64,000 nt of DNA from Platerodrilus igneus (Eukaryota; Arthropoda; Insecta; Coleoptera; Lycidae). The position numbers and the translations under genes were made by a program. The notes under the pieces are model-generated. The model searched no databases and was not told the DNA's origin. It saw nothing but the letters and a program-made list of their open reading frames with translations. Below are positions 34,464 through 45,752 of this stretch, piece by piece; position 1 is the stretch's first letter; every line of letters begins with the position of its first letter. The stretch covers positions 3,104,917-3,168,916 of the forward strand of contig JARFIW010001178.1 of NCBI GenBank assembly GCA_036346225.1, in the 5' to 3' direction.

Positions 34464-35785
34464 TCATGTTTCTGCAATCCCAATAAGATCACAATCATTT
34501 AATGAAATAAAAGATACAAAATCATCAAAACAGGAATTGATGGATCGAATATTTATAAGACATAACCGCAATGGCTGGATTATTTGCTGATTTTTTAGGT
34601 CACGTGGGATATTGTAAACAGTTTTTTGATGTAGTTGCTGTATAGGAGTATTGTATTCTATCTTTGCAGCTTCTCTTTTGTATGCTTGTATATAACAGGG
34701 ACATTCTTTATGTAGAGCAAGATGCCTGTTATCAATATCCATATTCAACTTTTCCTTTGCATATGGACAGTTTGAGCATTTGTTAACATCAGCGCTGCAG
34801 TTTTTATAGCTGTGTTTTCCAGCACACAACGAACATGTTATTTCCGACACAATCATGAGCATGATGATTGAACTTGAGGCAATCGAAGCACTGAGTTACG
34901 TTGATATGATTGTATATGATACCCATTGACCAACCAATTATAGCTGTTTTCATATTTATTAGATGGTTATGTGTTTTACGATCAGCTTCCAAAATGATTG
35001 TTGACTTTCTCATCTTTTTATTTTCAATAACTTTTAAAACTTTAATATGGAAGCTGTTTTCTTCAGAATATATTTTATTTTGTTTGATTATTTTTTCTAG
35101 GATTTGAGTGTGATCCATTCCATCTACATCGTCACGTTTAACGTTACCTATTCGTACTTTTGGTTTTTTAGATTAAGAGCTTCTACATTATATCTTCTAC
35201 CTAACTTTTCTGCAATCTTATTTTGTAGCATATCACGATCCATTTCAGTTCTGCACCCAATGACAACCGTGCCTTTTGATGCTTCGAAGACTTTAGATAC
35301 ATTAATCCCCATTTCAACAGGGTTGATTACATCTTTAATTTCAGATTTAGTATCCTTACTTTGCTGAATGTTTACTAGTTTTACCACAAGTATTGGATCA
35401 GATTTTGTTATGCTAGCATACGTTTTCATGGTTCATTGGTCATATTAAATTGATTGGTAGTGAGTCTTTTGCAAGCCATATCCATGAATTCAGTTTTAAA
35501 ACTTTCAAACACTGTACTGAGATTTTTCAATATTTCTTGATTGTTTAATTGGATAATGTTTTGTATGTAATTGTCATCATTACTAACACTAGACAAGCAT
35601 TCTTTGCAGTGGAATAGAAGCACCCTCTTTTTGAGTTCAAAGCACCGAACTTCAGAAGAGGTAATATTACTGCATACATCACAAAATAGCTTTTTACATC
35701 TATCACAGGTAAAAACTTTATTACTTACTTTACACAAAGTACAGCTCAACATTTTCAATCTTCCTGTACATTCAATAATATACAT
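34464..35785 (-). pseudogene. LINE ORF1: PHD-like finger and CCHC knuckles
   Basis: The N-terminal piece (35426-35785) has paired cysteines CTLCKVSNKVFTCDRCKKLF then CDVC and HCKECL, a PHD/RING-like finger known from ORF1 of some CR1-group LINEs. The middle piece (35148-35429) has an RRM-like fold shape. The end (34804-35118) carries CFDCLKFNHHAHDC, and 34464-34862 carries CSLCAGKHSYKNC and CSNCPYAKEKL. At least two frameshifts separate these pieces. ORF1 would bind the LINE RNA. Confidence 0.7.
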
Positions 35786-35790
35786 TGGTA

Positions 35791-36980
35791 TTTAATAAAT
35801 AGATATTGTTTATCACAGCTTTATATTTACCACATTCTTTTATCATACCAGGCATTCAGCATATGCTTGATAATTTGGTGTTGTATCTTATTTTATTTAA
35901 CTTAAATGTCTTCAATACTACAAGTAATGAAAGTTCTATTTTATGTAACTGTAGGGTCCTTATGTATCAGATTCAGCTGAGCTGTAGTTCAAATTACAGG
36001 ATACATTACACTGATTAATTTGATACCAAATTTATAAATTAAAACTTAATTGTTGTAATGTGTTTAATTTATTACTGTAAGCACAAATTTATACATCTGC
36101 ACACAACAAAAGCATCAAAAATGCTCAGTGGGCTAGTTGTACAATGCACTTTTTATAAGCCTAAATACAAGATGTTCAAGAGTTCGTTGAATTTGCAAAA
36201 TGACGATATATTTACCAATTTTATTTTGGTATGCCTACTGCAATATTAAAAATTATTTTGGTCAACGGTGCCCATGAATTGTAAAATAACATCTTAGCCT
36301 AGAATCATGAATTAACTTAAATAATTTTTTGTGTGGCTGATATAGAAAACGCGTGTTTCTGATCATTCTTCAGCTCTGACGTTGTCGTACTAGATTGGTA
36401 AAGTGACATAAGAGCTCGGAAAAACGATTGACGGGTTCATATGTAAACAATTACGTTAAAAACAAAGTAGGCATGTTAAGTCAGTGTCATTTATCTGTGA
36501 TGTGAATTGTTATAAATTTGTAAACTATTTAAAAATTTAAATATTGTTGTAGTTCGATTATTATCAAATTCTTTGTGGCTGCACAATAAATTTTGTACAT
36601 GCCACACTCGAAAACTGTCTTTACGGGGCTGGCATGTTTTCAGGACACCACCTACCACATTGCCTTTGAAAACCATACGCTCACCCTGTAAAGCATCACT
36701 TTCTGAGCTTGGTATTAAGTGTTCTGGCTAATCCAACTAGTATCAATTGTTTTCGTAGCACAACACAAATCTTATATGCATGCAGCATATTTTCAAGTTG
36801 GTGTGCTCTTTAAATGCTTAATACAATTTGAGAATATAGCAAACGTTTTTGAGATCATCTTTAAGCTTAGCCAGGATACTAAAGAATTTTTATATGCATA
36901 CTAAAAATTGTGTCGAGAGATTTCGCAAAATTGGATTTATGACACTTATAAAGTACTAGTAAATTAAAAAATAAACTCAC
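35791..36980. other. Unassigned stretch between the LINE and RBM19 exon 2
   Basis: Probably RBM19 intron 2. No third RBM19 exon recognised. A 61-codon minus-strand frame at 36491-36676 has no known relative. Confidence 0.45.
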
Positions 36981-37185
36981 CTAAATTATTACATGTTTCA
37001 ACAACAACCTTATTGGTACTAATGCACGTGTTATTAAAAAACTTAATAGCTTCTATAGCTTCGTCTTCATCATGGTACCCTATAAAGGCAAACTGTCTAA
37101 ATTTCCCATCAGATGTATATTTAAGTTGGACATCTGTGATATTGCCTTTATGACCAAATATTTCTCGAATTTTCGATTCTGTAAT
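36981..37185 (-). CDS. RBM19: RBM19/Mrd1 homologue, coding exon 2
   Basis: 205 bases between an acceptor (TTTGTAG, 37186 side) and a donor (GTGAGT at 36980). The frame continues from exon 1 in phase 0: 68 codons plus one base. It encodes most of the first RRM, with LREIFG-like IREIFGHKGNITDVQLKY, then the RNP1 core GKFRQFAFIGY, then STNKVVVETC. This matches the first RRM of RBM19 (human: KDGKFRKFGFIGF). RBM19/Mrd1 is a nucleolar protein with six RRMs in animals that binds pre-rRNA and U3 snoRNA for 18S processing. Later exons are not seen here. Confidence 0.9.
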
Positions 37186-37233
37186 CTACAAATATACAAT
37201 AATTAAAGCCATTACCATTAAATGTGAAATAAC

Positions 37234-37269
37234 CTTTTTAGGCAAATTTTTTACAAGAATTCGGGACAT
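37234..37269 (-). CDS. RBM19: RBM19/Mrd1 homologue, first coding exon
   Basis: Twelve codons encode MSRILVKNLPKK, the start of RBM19 proteins and the RNP2 strand (ILVKNL) of RRM1. The donor is GTTATT at 37233. The 48-base intron to exon 2 ends in TTTGTAG. The start codon is the first ATG and matches family N-termini. The transcript heads left, away from Ars2. Confidence 0.88.
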
Positions 37270-39384
37270 CGCACATTATTGTTTAAACAACTCCAATGTG
37301 GGTAATAAAAGTGATTAGGTTATGTATATTATGATTGGGAAAAAAGTTTTTTTTATTATGAAAAGAAGTGTCTAATAGTACGGTTATATCACTACGTGAT
37401 ATACACTTGAGAATTCAACACACTGAACCAAAAATCTATTGATTGCATCAAACTCAAATCAACAAACACAATTATTTAAAACGGCCAAACAAAAATTGCA
37501 ATGAAAAATAATACAAGTTATACAAAATTTTGCTCTTAAGTGCGTTACACAATAAGGTGCTCTTGAACACGTACAAAAGTATCAGCGTAATAAGGTAATC
37601 GGAACAATACAATCATTCTTAACAACTAACAACTTTAATTAGTAAGAATGCAATACAGCAACAAATAATATTACATAATTAACAAAAAAATAACTAAATA
37701 CAAAGAAACAGTTTTTCCTAATAGTACTACCGATGACATCTTCCTACATTAAAATTCTGCTTAAAAGAATTCATAAAACTACTATGCAACTCAAACACAC
37801 ATTCTATAAAAATACAACTAGAAGTACAATTACCACTATTTAATTTTAATTACATTGTTTACGATTTTGAATTGTAATTTCTTTCTCGATAGATGAAGGA
37901 AATCAAGCACAGATACACCTGTGTAATTGACATGAAGAATACCTCAAAAATTATAGTTCCAATTAAATTGTTATTTATTTTGTTTTGATTTATCTGAATT
38001 CATTTAGGTTTGAATAACGAATGTTTTTTAATAGTATGTAGTGTCATGTCCACTTCTATTTTTATCGATATTCCAAGCTGTCGTAGTTTCGCGACGTCTC
38101 ATTCTGTCACAATTTCTTCTCTGCATGTTAATTATTAATTATTATGGTAAAATAAAAATAACCAATTTGTAAAAATATAATATGAATAACTAATGAAGTC
38201 GGGTAATTCTGTTATTCTGTTAAATTAGGCAATTAATTCAAGTTGGGGACAAAAGAATATGGTTTTGTCAACAAGTATTGTTAAAATAGTATATGCTACA
38301 CCGTGTGCAATTGTTAATCAACGGTGTAATTACTAAATGTTTTTGTCATACATACTTTATTTATTGGTTAGAAACAAAATTAGTAGTTTATAAGTATTTA
38401 ATAATTAAATTTATAAAAACCTCTGTTTTACAAACACGTTAGTTACAAAACGCTTTAACTGATTAATAAAGGATGCGTTACTATTTATATTTAATTATTA
38501 TTACGAAACACGCTTAAAGCTTTACAGCCCTTTGAATACGGTAATTGTAATTTGAACAACTAAAAATAAATACGTTACTTACTGGAAGACTGCTCTGTAA
38601 ATGTAGTAAATCTTTACATCCATAAGTAATTACAACAAGGAGTCAACAAGCTAGGTATTCGTAAGTCTCAAAAAGGCTTTTATATTAATAAGAGATTTTA
38701 GGGTTCCTTAATTCTTTTAATATAATTTTATTTTCTCGTCCACGCCGTAATTATACTTCTCTTGAGAAATAAATAACTATCAGATGACATAGTTTATATA
38801 TAGTCTATTGACACATAAAAGTTTTAATACAGGTTGTCATCTTTGTAAATTAGGTAGAATGATTGATGGCTTGCAAAAATCTATGTAATCAAAAACGAGA
38901 ATTTACTGCTAAAATTTGAATTAGAATTCATAGAAGTGTATAGGTTACAGAATCAATGAAGACTCTGTTTAGATACGAAACTTTACATTGATAAATGCTC
39001 AAGGGTAACAACACTTGCAATGAAGAGATTACACATAAGTAATAGGATGTAAAATTCTGTTTGATATAGAAATATTTCTCGATTCTTAACCACTCGGAAA
39101 GTACAGATAAATTAAAATGGTACCATGTCAACTTAATAAAGCTTATAATTACTGACCCACAAACTACTTTGAATTTGTAGGTTAGTTTACGGTCTTTGCC
39201 TAGTTTTCTAGTAGATTGCTTTAATTTAATACTAATCGCCCCACTGGAGAAAAATTCCTTTTTAATAGGCGTTATCGTATTTGTTCTGAATACACCTATG
39301 TGTAGCAGAGTGGCTTCACTTTATAGCAACCTTAATGCCGATGTTGATGTGCAAACTTGTGTGGTAGCATCTTTGTTGGTATTT
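37270..39384. other. Intergenic region between RBM19 and Ars2, left part
   Basis: Likely holds the promoters and any 5' untranslated exons. It is AT-rich; no mobile element recognised. Confidence 0.5.
38063..38070. promoter_or_regulatory. DRE-type motif TATCGATA
   Basis: A palindromic TATCGATA, the DREF-binding element found in core promoters of insect housekeeping genes. It stands ~0.8 kb upstream of the RBM19 start and 3.5 kb before the Ars2 start, next to a local CG-containing stretch (GTCGTAGTTTCGCGACG). It could serve one or both genes. A lone 8-mer in AT-rich DNA is weak evidence. Confidence 0.28.
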
Positions 39385-39929
39385 TTATAGCTGTTTTACA
39401 TACAACAATTTATTAATCAATTTTTAGAAATTGATGACCTTGAGCTAGAAGTCACCTCAAAAGTGTGCAAGACACACAACAATTTATAGATCAATTTCAA
39501 AAACTTGGTACTCATCAATTTAAGCACAGTTAGAACTTGCTCCAATTCTTCATCCAATTTTCTGGCTATTTTCTAGTAACTTTAATATTTGAGCTGATTA
39601 ACCAACTTTTGAGATATTCACGTATTTGTTTATTTCTCTAATAATAAAGAGGTTAAGTGTTTATTGTTTGATGTTTTTGTGAATTATTTAAGGTACTGTA
39701 ATTTTTGCTAACTTAAATTAATATAAATTATGCCAACAATCTGTAGAAGATATGTAAATAAAGAGTAAACATTGAAGAACGGTTGCTGCTTCTGAAATAT
39801 AACTAAAAAAAGTTTATAAATTGATCTGTGTAAAACCATTCAAGGTCTTCAAAATTCTTTATTATTTTCTACTTATTTTTTCAGCTCTATAAATTTATCA
39901 ATAGATTGTTGTGAATAAAACAGCTATAA
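39385..39929. mobile_element. Candidate MITE with ~38-bp imperfect TIRs
   Basis: The ends TTATAGCTGTTTTA (39385) and TAAAACAGCTATAA (39929) are inverted and continue imperfectly for ~38 bases through ACAACAATNTATT. No coding capacity. No clear target duplication, so the exact borders are uncertain. Confidence 0.5.
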
Positions 39930-41576
39930 GGTGTAATTACTTAATTTTTCTGACGTCGGGGTCATCAAAGTAATGATTTTGATCACATCGAGGTCAGCAA
40001 AGTATGACGCTGCCTATAATTAGCTTTGCGAGGTCCTAGCAGGTACTAAATTCAATCACCACAGTCATATTTTACCGACGATGCTCGGGAAAAACACGCA
40101 TTTTGGCTTTTGAAACTAGAAGAACAAGTGTGTATGCGAGTGAGCCAGTCCAACTGAGCTCGTAGTGTTATATATACATAAAAGCAAATTTAAGTTAAAA
40201 AATTAATTGTTATATTTAAATATATTAAAATATTTTGAAATTAATTGAGATATTTTAAAAGTACATTTGACACCTATATGAAGTTATAAATTTCAGGCAT
40301 GTCATAATATTTAAAGTACAAAGTCAAGCAAAAATACAATAACTAATTGTCTACATACAATGTTTAACCCAATGTTTTTAAGGCAATTTTAGGGTGTTGG
40401 TGACCATCCAGATCTGCTTTACTGCTCGGTGTTCCCAGGCTAGGACAGATTAGGATAGGAAAACGGTAATAAATAATAAGCCCTCTGCAGCACCCGCCAG
40501 CGATTTTATGTATAAGTAAAAGATGTCTGGTTTACCGTCGGGGTCGAGATTACATGCCACTTGCACTAGAAAGTCCAGTGTTCAGAAAAATGAGCTTAAT
40601 TTATACTTGAAGTTATATTGAAAAATTAAATACTAAAAAGAATTTTATATGTACGCGTCAAAATGATACGTAACAGTAGTACGATACCAACGTTTATATA
40701 ACCAAGCTCTGCCCGATTGCTAAAAGACGTTTATTTGTTAATTATCATCGTGATAATTTTTATTAAGCGACAATTAATACATATATAACTTAATCTATAG
40801 GTATGTATATTTCATTACATATAAATTTAAGAAGGACTTGTTATTACAACTTTTGTATTAGTTAAGTATGTTACAAACTACCAACACCTTTTTATTTTGA
40901 TTAAGAAGTATATTATGTTGGATATTTACAAGTGTCTAGTATGAAAACGCATTATAGTAAATTAAAGGCGCGGAAAAGATTATATGTTTTCTTGAAATTT
41001 TGAAAACGTAATACACATAACTTTAGCAGTGACAAGCTTAAACACTTTTATATTGGACATATGTAGTTTTTTTTGTTACGTATTAGTAATGGGGTATTTG
41101 TTTTATTTAACGATTTGTATAATTCTCGATTTCTTACTCTAGAATTTAAATTATATAAGAACGCCGTTGTTTATACTGAATTACTCATTGATATCTGTTT
41201 AGGGATTTATTTCTTTTGGTACACAATAGCATTGCTGCCAATAAACGATTTTGGTTAAATTGTACAGAAGCGGCCGAGGATATTCTTGCTATTCTGGAAA
41301 GGAAAATTGCTATATCTTAGTATTTGGAGTCTTTTATGCTTCGTTTTTAGGCGTTCCCGCATTAACTTTTATTGCAACCTAAAGGTAACAATCAGTAACA
41401 ATACAGAATTATTATACATCATTTTAATTTATTTACAATTATGAGATTAAACATGTATTAATTACATGACCTACATGGATTGGAATATTGACCAACTTAT
41501 TTATGATTTTTAACCTATTGTAAACGTCTGCCGTTAGTATCCTTAAAGGTGTAATGTAATACTTTTAATTTCCTAG
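39930..41576. other. Upstream region of Ars2 start exon
   Basis: AT-rich. It must contain at least the end of an intron, because the Ars2 ATG directly follows a splice acceptor. No 5' untranslated exon could be fixed. Confidence 0.45.
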
Positions 41577-41698
41577 ATGGCAGATAGTGATGATGAATAT
41601 GATAGAAAACGCCGAGATAAGTTCAGAGGAGAGCGAGCCGAAGCTAGTTATCGTGGGACTGATCGTGCAGTAAGAACTCGTGATGATTGGCAAGAAAG
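41577..41698 (+). CDS. Ars2: Ars2/serrate (SRRT) homologue, start exon
   Basis: 122 coding bases encode [20 protein letters not shown] and continue through [12 protein letters not shown] (last R completed in the next exon). This is the highly conserved N-terminus of Ars2/serrate proteins. The ATG sits exactly after TTTCCTAG, so a 5' untranslated exon must lie upstream. The exon ends AG before GTAATT, phase 2. Ars2 joins the nuclear cap-binding complex and links capped RNAs to microRNA processing, 3'-end formation and the exosome; in Drosophila it also supports antiviral RNAi. Confidence 0.93.
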
Positions 41699-42402
41699 GT
41701 AATTATAGCTTTATTTATGCTTAAAACTACCCTTAGTTATCGATATTATGTTGTCGGTTCTTTGCTGTTCTAACGTATTAATAGTTCATTATATGTAAAG
41801 AACTAACGATGGTTTTGGATAGTGTGTTGACTGCAATTTAGGTTCTTTGGTGTATTTATAACACTTGTCTAGATTTCATGAAAGTTGACATTCAAAATCC
41901 TTTGGGTTTTGATTTTTTTTTACTATTCGGAATTATTAATTTCCATGAAGAAGAAATAATATATAATGCTAGTATTTAGAGCAATTGGTGTTTTTGTGTA
42001 GTGCATTAACAGAAGAACATAATATAATTAGACAGTACTGTTATAGTATCTGAAAAACATTACATTTTAATCTTCTAGTGGTGGCTTACAGGCAAAGTAG
42101 TCTTTATAACAGGATTGTTGGTTTGTTAGAAATAATATAGGGATATCTGGAGTGTTAACGTTGAACAGTTAGCTCATACTTGTGACATGGGCAAAAAGGG
42201 TCAACACTGATCGGCTTTGACACCTTAGTTATCCAGAATGCTGCAAGGATTTGGGAAGATTTTGGGGCTGATTGCCTTCCATCCCTATTAACTATATTTA
42301 CCAAAAATAGTGTTGCAAAAGCCTCACCTGACAAACTATGGTGGTCTGTTCAGAACAGAACATACAAGCCCATTACTGCTTAAAAACCTATGAGTTATAT
42401 AG
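41699..42402 (+). other. Start of the 19.4-kb Ars2 intron
   Basis: Begins with donor GTAATT. It contains another TATCGATA at 41738-41745. No gene or repeat recognised. Confidence 0.5.
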
Positions 42403-42560
42403 AAGATAGGAATATGGAACACAAGAGGAGTACGTGGAAAAGAAAGAGAAGTATTACAAGGAATGAATGAAGAAGAATTAAATGCTTGTGAACGAATGAA
42501 AAGGAAATGTTGTTTTAATTTGTTACGTAAGACGAGTAGACCACTTAGAAAACAGCGAAA
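42403..42560 (+). mobile_element. LINE endonuclease N-terminal scrap
   Basis: Encodes KIGIWNTRGVRGKEREVLQ followed by an acidic helix, matching the opening of RTE/Jockey-type endonucleases (IGTWNVRG...KxxEL). It stops soon after and is not followed by a recognisable core. Confidence 0.45.
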
Positions 42561-42683
42561 TAATTAATTGAATGCTCACCGGAATTACAATAACAGTCGG
42601 AAATTGAAGAATGAGGAGGGGGCTAAAGAACGAAACACAAAAAAAACTTCCAACCCAATTTGCCCTGAAAAAGAACAATAATT

Positions 42684-42687
<4 letters not shown>

Positions 42688-42735
<48 letters not shown>
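42688..42735. repeat. (AT)n array without an adjacent LTR
   Basis: Pure AT run in unique sequence, an unoccupied example of the arrays that the LTR families use. Confidence 0.9.
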
Positions 42736-42736
<1 letters not shown>

Positions 42737-43786
42737 CATATACATGTGGACAGAGCATTAACCTGTTCAATAGAATAAAATACAACACTCGGCTATTAAC
42801 ACAGAAAAATAAACAATAATTATGGGGTTTATTCCAGCATATTTTCTCATGTTTATACGCCATAACACACCAATAAGTAAAATATAAATATAACAAGAAT
42901 CTTACCTATTTACCACGATGACGAGCTTGCCTTGATAGTATATTCTATACCTTAGACACAAAATAAATATTTACAATAGTGCAATTAGGCGCAATTAACA
43001 AACCAACACTATCAATTAATCAAATACCATAGCTGATGGATAATTATTAAGCCTATATGCAATTTCCAAAAAAATTAACTCAGTCATCCATCAATGTAAA
43101 AACAATATTGCACAAAACCTAAACTAATATCCTTACTTTTTTTAAAGTAGTCTGGTGTTGTCCAAAATAAATCTGCTGCAAAGGTTACATAGATTTTTTT
43201 AATATAAAAAAAGATAGTTAAATTGGCAGTTGAATAAAGGTCAGTAGATTGCAGGACTAGCAATATGTATAATGTTGGTACTTTCGCAATATTCTCTATA
43301 AAAGAGTGAATTTTTGTAATATTCAAAGTTGGTGGTAATAAGCGATCACTATCCTTACAACAATAATGACTATCTACTGTGATAAAAGATTTTGTATGTT
43401 GATACACAGATTCTTGAACCTCTGCAGGCAACTGGAATTTTTTACGGTTCCCTGCTTATTAGCTATATTAGTAATATTATCCATATGTTTATGGGTTTAA
43501 ACTACTTAAGGACATCTACGGTGTTCAAGAAATGTTTTACATATATTAATCTCTGTGGTATTATTCAAATAGGCAAATTATAGACATACGTGTAATTCCT
43601 TCTGCTATTATTCACCACTTCATCACCATTATCATTGTTGATTGGTTGTTGGTAATACCTTGATTTTTGCACAAACTTGACATCAATATAAAACCTCTTT
43701 ACCTATTGATGTCACCTAGTTCTCAATATGTTTCAAATACAGACTTATTTCTTATTTATGCTTGTTTGAACATTTCATTCGCCAAG

Positions 43787-43790
<4 letters not shown>
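42736..43790. other. Unassigned Ars2 intron sequence
   Basis: No supported feature. Confidence 0.5.
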
Positions 43791-43825
<35 letters not shown>

Positions 43826-43837
43826 ATTATTATTATT
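43791..43837. repeat. (TA)n/(TAT)n array
   Basis: AT array changing to TAT repeats, at the left border of an old family-2 LTR. Confidence 0.85.
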
Positions 43838-45742
43838 GAATCCCCCTTTTCTTTTTTTCTTTTACTCACTGACTGTGTTCAATCACTCTCAATTCTATAT
43901 TCTTAAAATTTTTATTTTATTTTACCCCTTTTTGTCGCGCCTTTTATGAAATGTGCACACCTAATGCACGCCCCGTACTTGCAACGTTTGGTTGGTTCTT
44001 TAATTAACTATTTATTTCAATGCCTCGACTATTTAAGCTCTTAAATCTCAGGGTGGTCAACTACTTATAGTGAGTTCTGTTATAAGTAGATGTGCAAAGT
44101 CCAACCAAAGTGCACCTCTTTTGTTTTAGTACTAAATTTTTTTACTCTACTTTTGTATATGCCAAAATTATACTACGATCAGCGTTGCTTTGTGCCAAAT
44201 TAAATTATTACCAAAATTATATGACTGTTTTTGACGTTTTAAGATATCTCAGCACTCACCTGGTTTATACTCCGTTCTTGGCCGCTCTGACTGCTGGCTC
44301 AAAATCCTTGTCGCCGTATGCGTCTTTACACTTTTGTCCTATCTGATTGAATTTTCGTGCCGCCTCCAGGTGTTGTTCTTAATTTAGCTGCTCCCCAATA
44401 CCTGAAATAATTAACCCTAATTTAGAATTTTGAATACCCTGTGCTGTAACTTCCCCTGTACTAATTATTGCTTCGAATCCTCCACTACCAATCGTTGTTC
44501 TTCTAAATTTCGCTCTTCGTATTCTCAATTTCTCCGTCCGTTTCTTCGTATCTTATCCAAATCTACTCGTCGTCTTACTTCAAAATTTCTCTATGCTCCG
44601 CTACCTAATAATCGCTATCCAAAACCGACTTCTTTCCTTATATATTTTTCCTCTCGATGTCCTGCTACCTAATATCGCTATCCAAATCCCACTTCGTTCC
44701 TTATATATTTTTCCTCTCGATGTCCTGCTACCTAATATCGCTATCCAAATACCACTTCGTTCCTTATATATTTTCCTCTCGATGTCCTGCTACAAATCTA
44801 TAAATCGCTCTCCAAATCCAACTTCTTTCCTTTATATATTTCCTCTCGATGTCCTGCTCCCTTTAAATCGCTACCCAAATCCAACTCCGTTCCTTATATA
44901 TTACCACTCGATGTCCTGCTACCTTTCCCAATATCACTCCAAATCTATATAATTTTCCGTCGCTGCGTTGCACAATCACCACTCTTTACACTAATTACTC
45001 TCGTCGCTGTTGCTTCTTTACGCTTCTTTACTCAATCAAACTCTTTAAAACTCAAATACTTTTATTAACTTCTTTTAAAAATTGTTTACAAATTAGCACA
45101 GTATGAAAACACGTCTTTTTACAAAATGAATTTGAAAATAATCTCCGTTGTTTACTTTCCAAGGCGACCATTTTAATCTTTCTTGCCTACTACACTTTAA
45201 AGTACATAACTAAATTGTCCAATAACATCTTAACATTTCGTTTGTGTCGCACATACCATAGCTCATGTCCTTTTACACTTTCCTGATTCACATACAATTC
45301 TATTATTTGTCCTAAATATTTACATTTCACCAATCATATTTGAAGTTGTTATAACTAATAATTTTGAGCTTACAAATATTGTCCAAAGTTGATTCTATTT
45401 AAATGAAACCAAAATAAATCACACTTGAACCTGGATGCGTGGTTGATAGTAAACATTCATAGACGCATCCGGTTTTGACGGCAAATGTACTTTCAATGGC
45501 CTTTAAAATTCAAACTCGGCATAAACCCTTGAGCACTGTACATCTTACTCGTCATTTAGTCATTTCAATATTACCTTTTGGCATAATTTCAACTACCATT
45601 TTGAATGGTATTTTAGTATCGTAAAATCGGCAAACATACATTTTAAGTTTATGTGATCAATTATGTGGATTATTTTGCTTGGCATATACTACCTTGTACT
45701 AAACAACCCCTAGAACTCTTGGTATCTCCCTTATACATTACA
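43838..45742 (-). mobile_element. Old solo LTR of family 2, minus strand
   Basis: Aligns in reverse with the LTRs of the element at 45753-52788, but diverged. Shared blocks include CGCCTCCAGGTGT, CGCCGTATGCGTCTTTACA, CTTTGTGCCAAATTAA and GCAACGTTTGGTTGGTT. On the minus strand it starts TGTAATGTATAAGGG. It contains an expanded minisatellite (44596-44950). An AT array lies on each side and no internal region is attached, so it is a solo LTR. Confidence 0.8.
44596..44950. repeat. ~63-bp minisatellite inside the old family-2 LTR
   Basis: Five to six tandem units built on CTCTCGATGTCCTGCTACC then CGCTATCCAAAT. The younger LTRs hold only about two units of the same motif (46565-46690 and 51885-52010), so the array changed copy number. 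Confidence 0.78.
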
Positions 45743-45752
45743 ATATATATAT
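45743..45752. repeat. Ten-base (AT)5 between head-to-head LTRs
   Basis: Exactly ATATATATAT between the start of the minus-strand LTR (TACATTACA) and the start of the plus-strand LTR (TGTAATGTC), making a large inverted palindrome centre. Confidence 0.9.

Larger units (their letters stand above)
31624..34560 (-). pseudogene. LINE ORF2: endonuclease and reverse transcriptase
   Basis: Minus-strand order: LCLINIRSINSCFDDFV and DLIGIAET (endonuclease start; in-frame stop after it), GGGLCWYIAS, DDIILIGDVNLDFI and YHMTDHRAVLCTF (endonuclease core with the D-H pair). RT follows with LRPISILPIMSKVMEHIVY, QSGFRTGYSTATAL and LLFLDFSKAFDLINHNLL. After the SINE insertion come ADWFKDYLSDRQQSV, ILGPLLFAIF and MYADDILLY with YADD intact. 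A frameshift lies near 33660; PQGS has become SQYS. Confidence 0.85.
31026..35790 (-). mobile_element. Nearly full-length CR1/L2-group LINE
   Basis: About 4.2 kb of LINE plus 0.56 kb of inserted SINE, on the minus strand. ORF1 lies at the right, ORF2 (endonuclease then RT) in the middle, and a 3' tail at the left ends in GTGATTTGATTTGATTTG, the short-repeat 3' end seen in the CR1 group. Both ORFs carry a few frameshifts, but the domains are well preserved. It lies near the RBM19 exons in the same orientation. Confidence 0.85.

Noticed and set aside
36491..36676. 61-codon minus-strand frame tested as RBM19 exon 3
   Set aside because: It does not resemble the linker after RRM1 or any RRM, and its phase does not continue exon 2 convincingly.
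41738..41745. Second TATCGATA motif, just inside the Ars2 intron
   Set aside because: A single 8-mer in AT-rich intron DNA with no other promoter feature; not called as regulatory.
44430..44952. Overlapping open frames rich in L, F, S and Y
   Set aside because: They are translations of the minisatellite in an old family-2 LTR.
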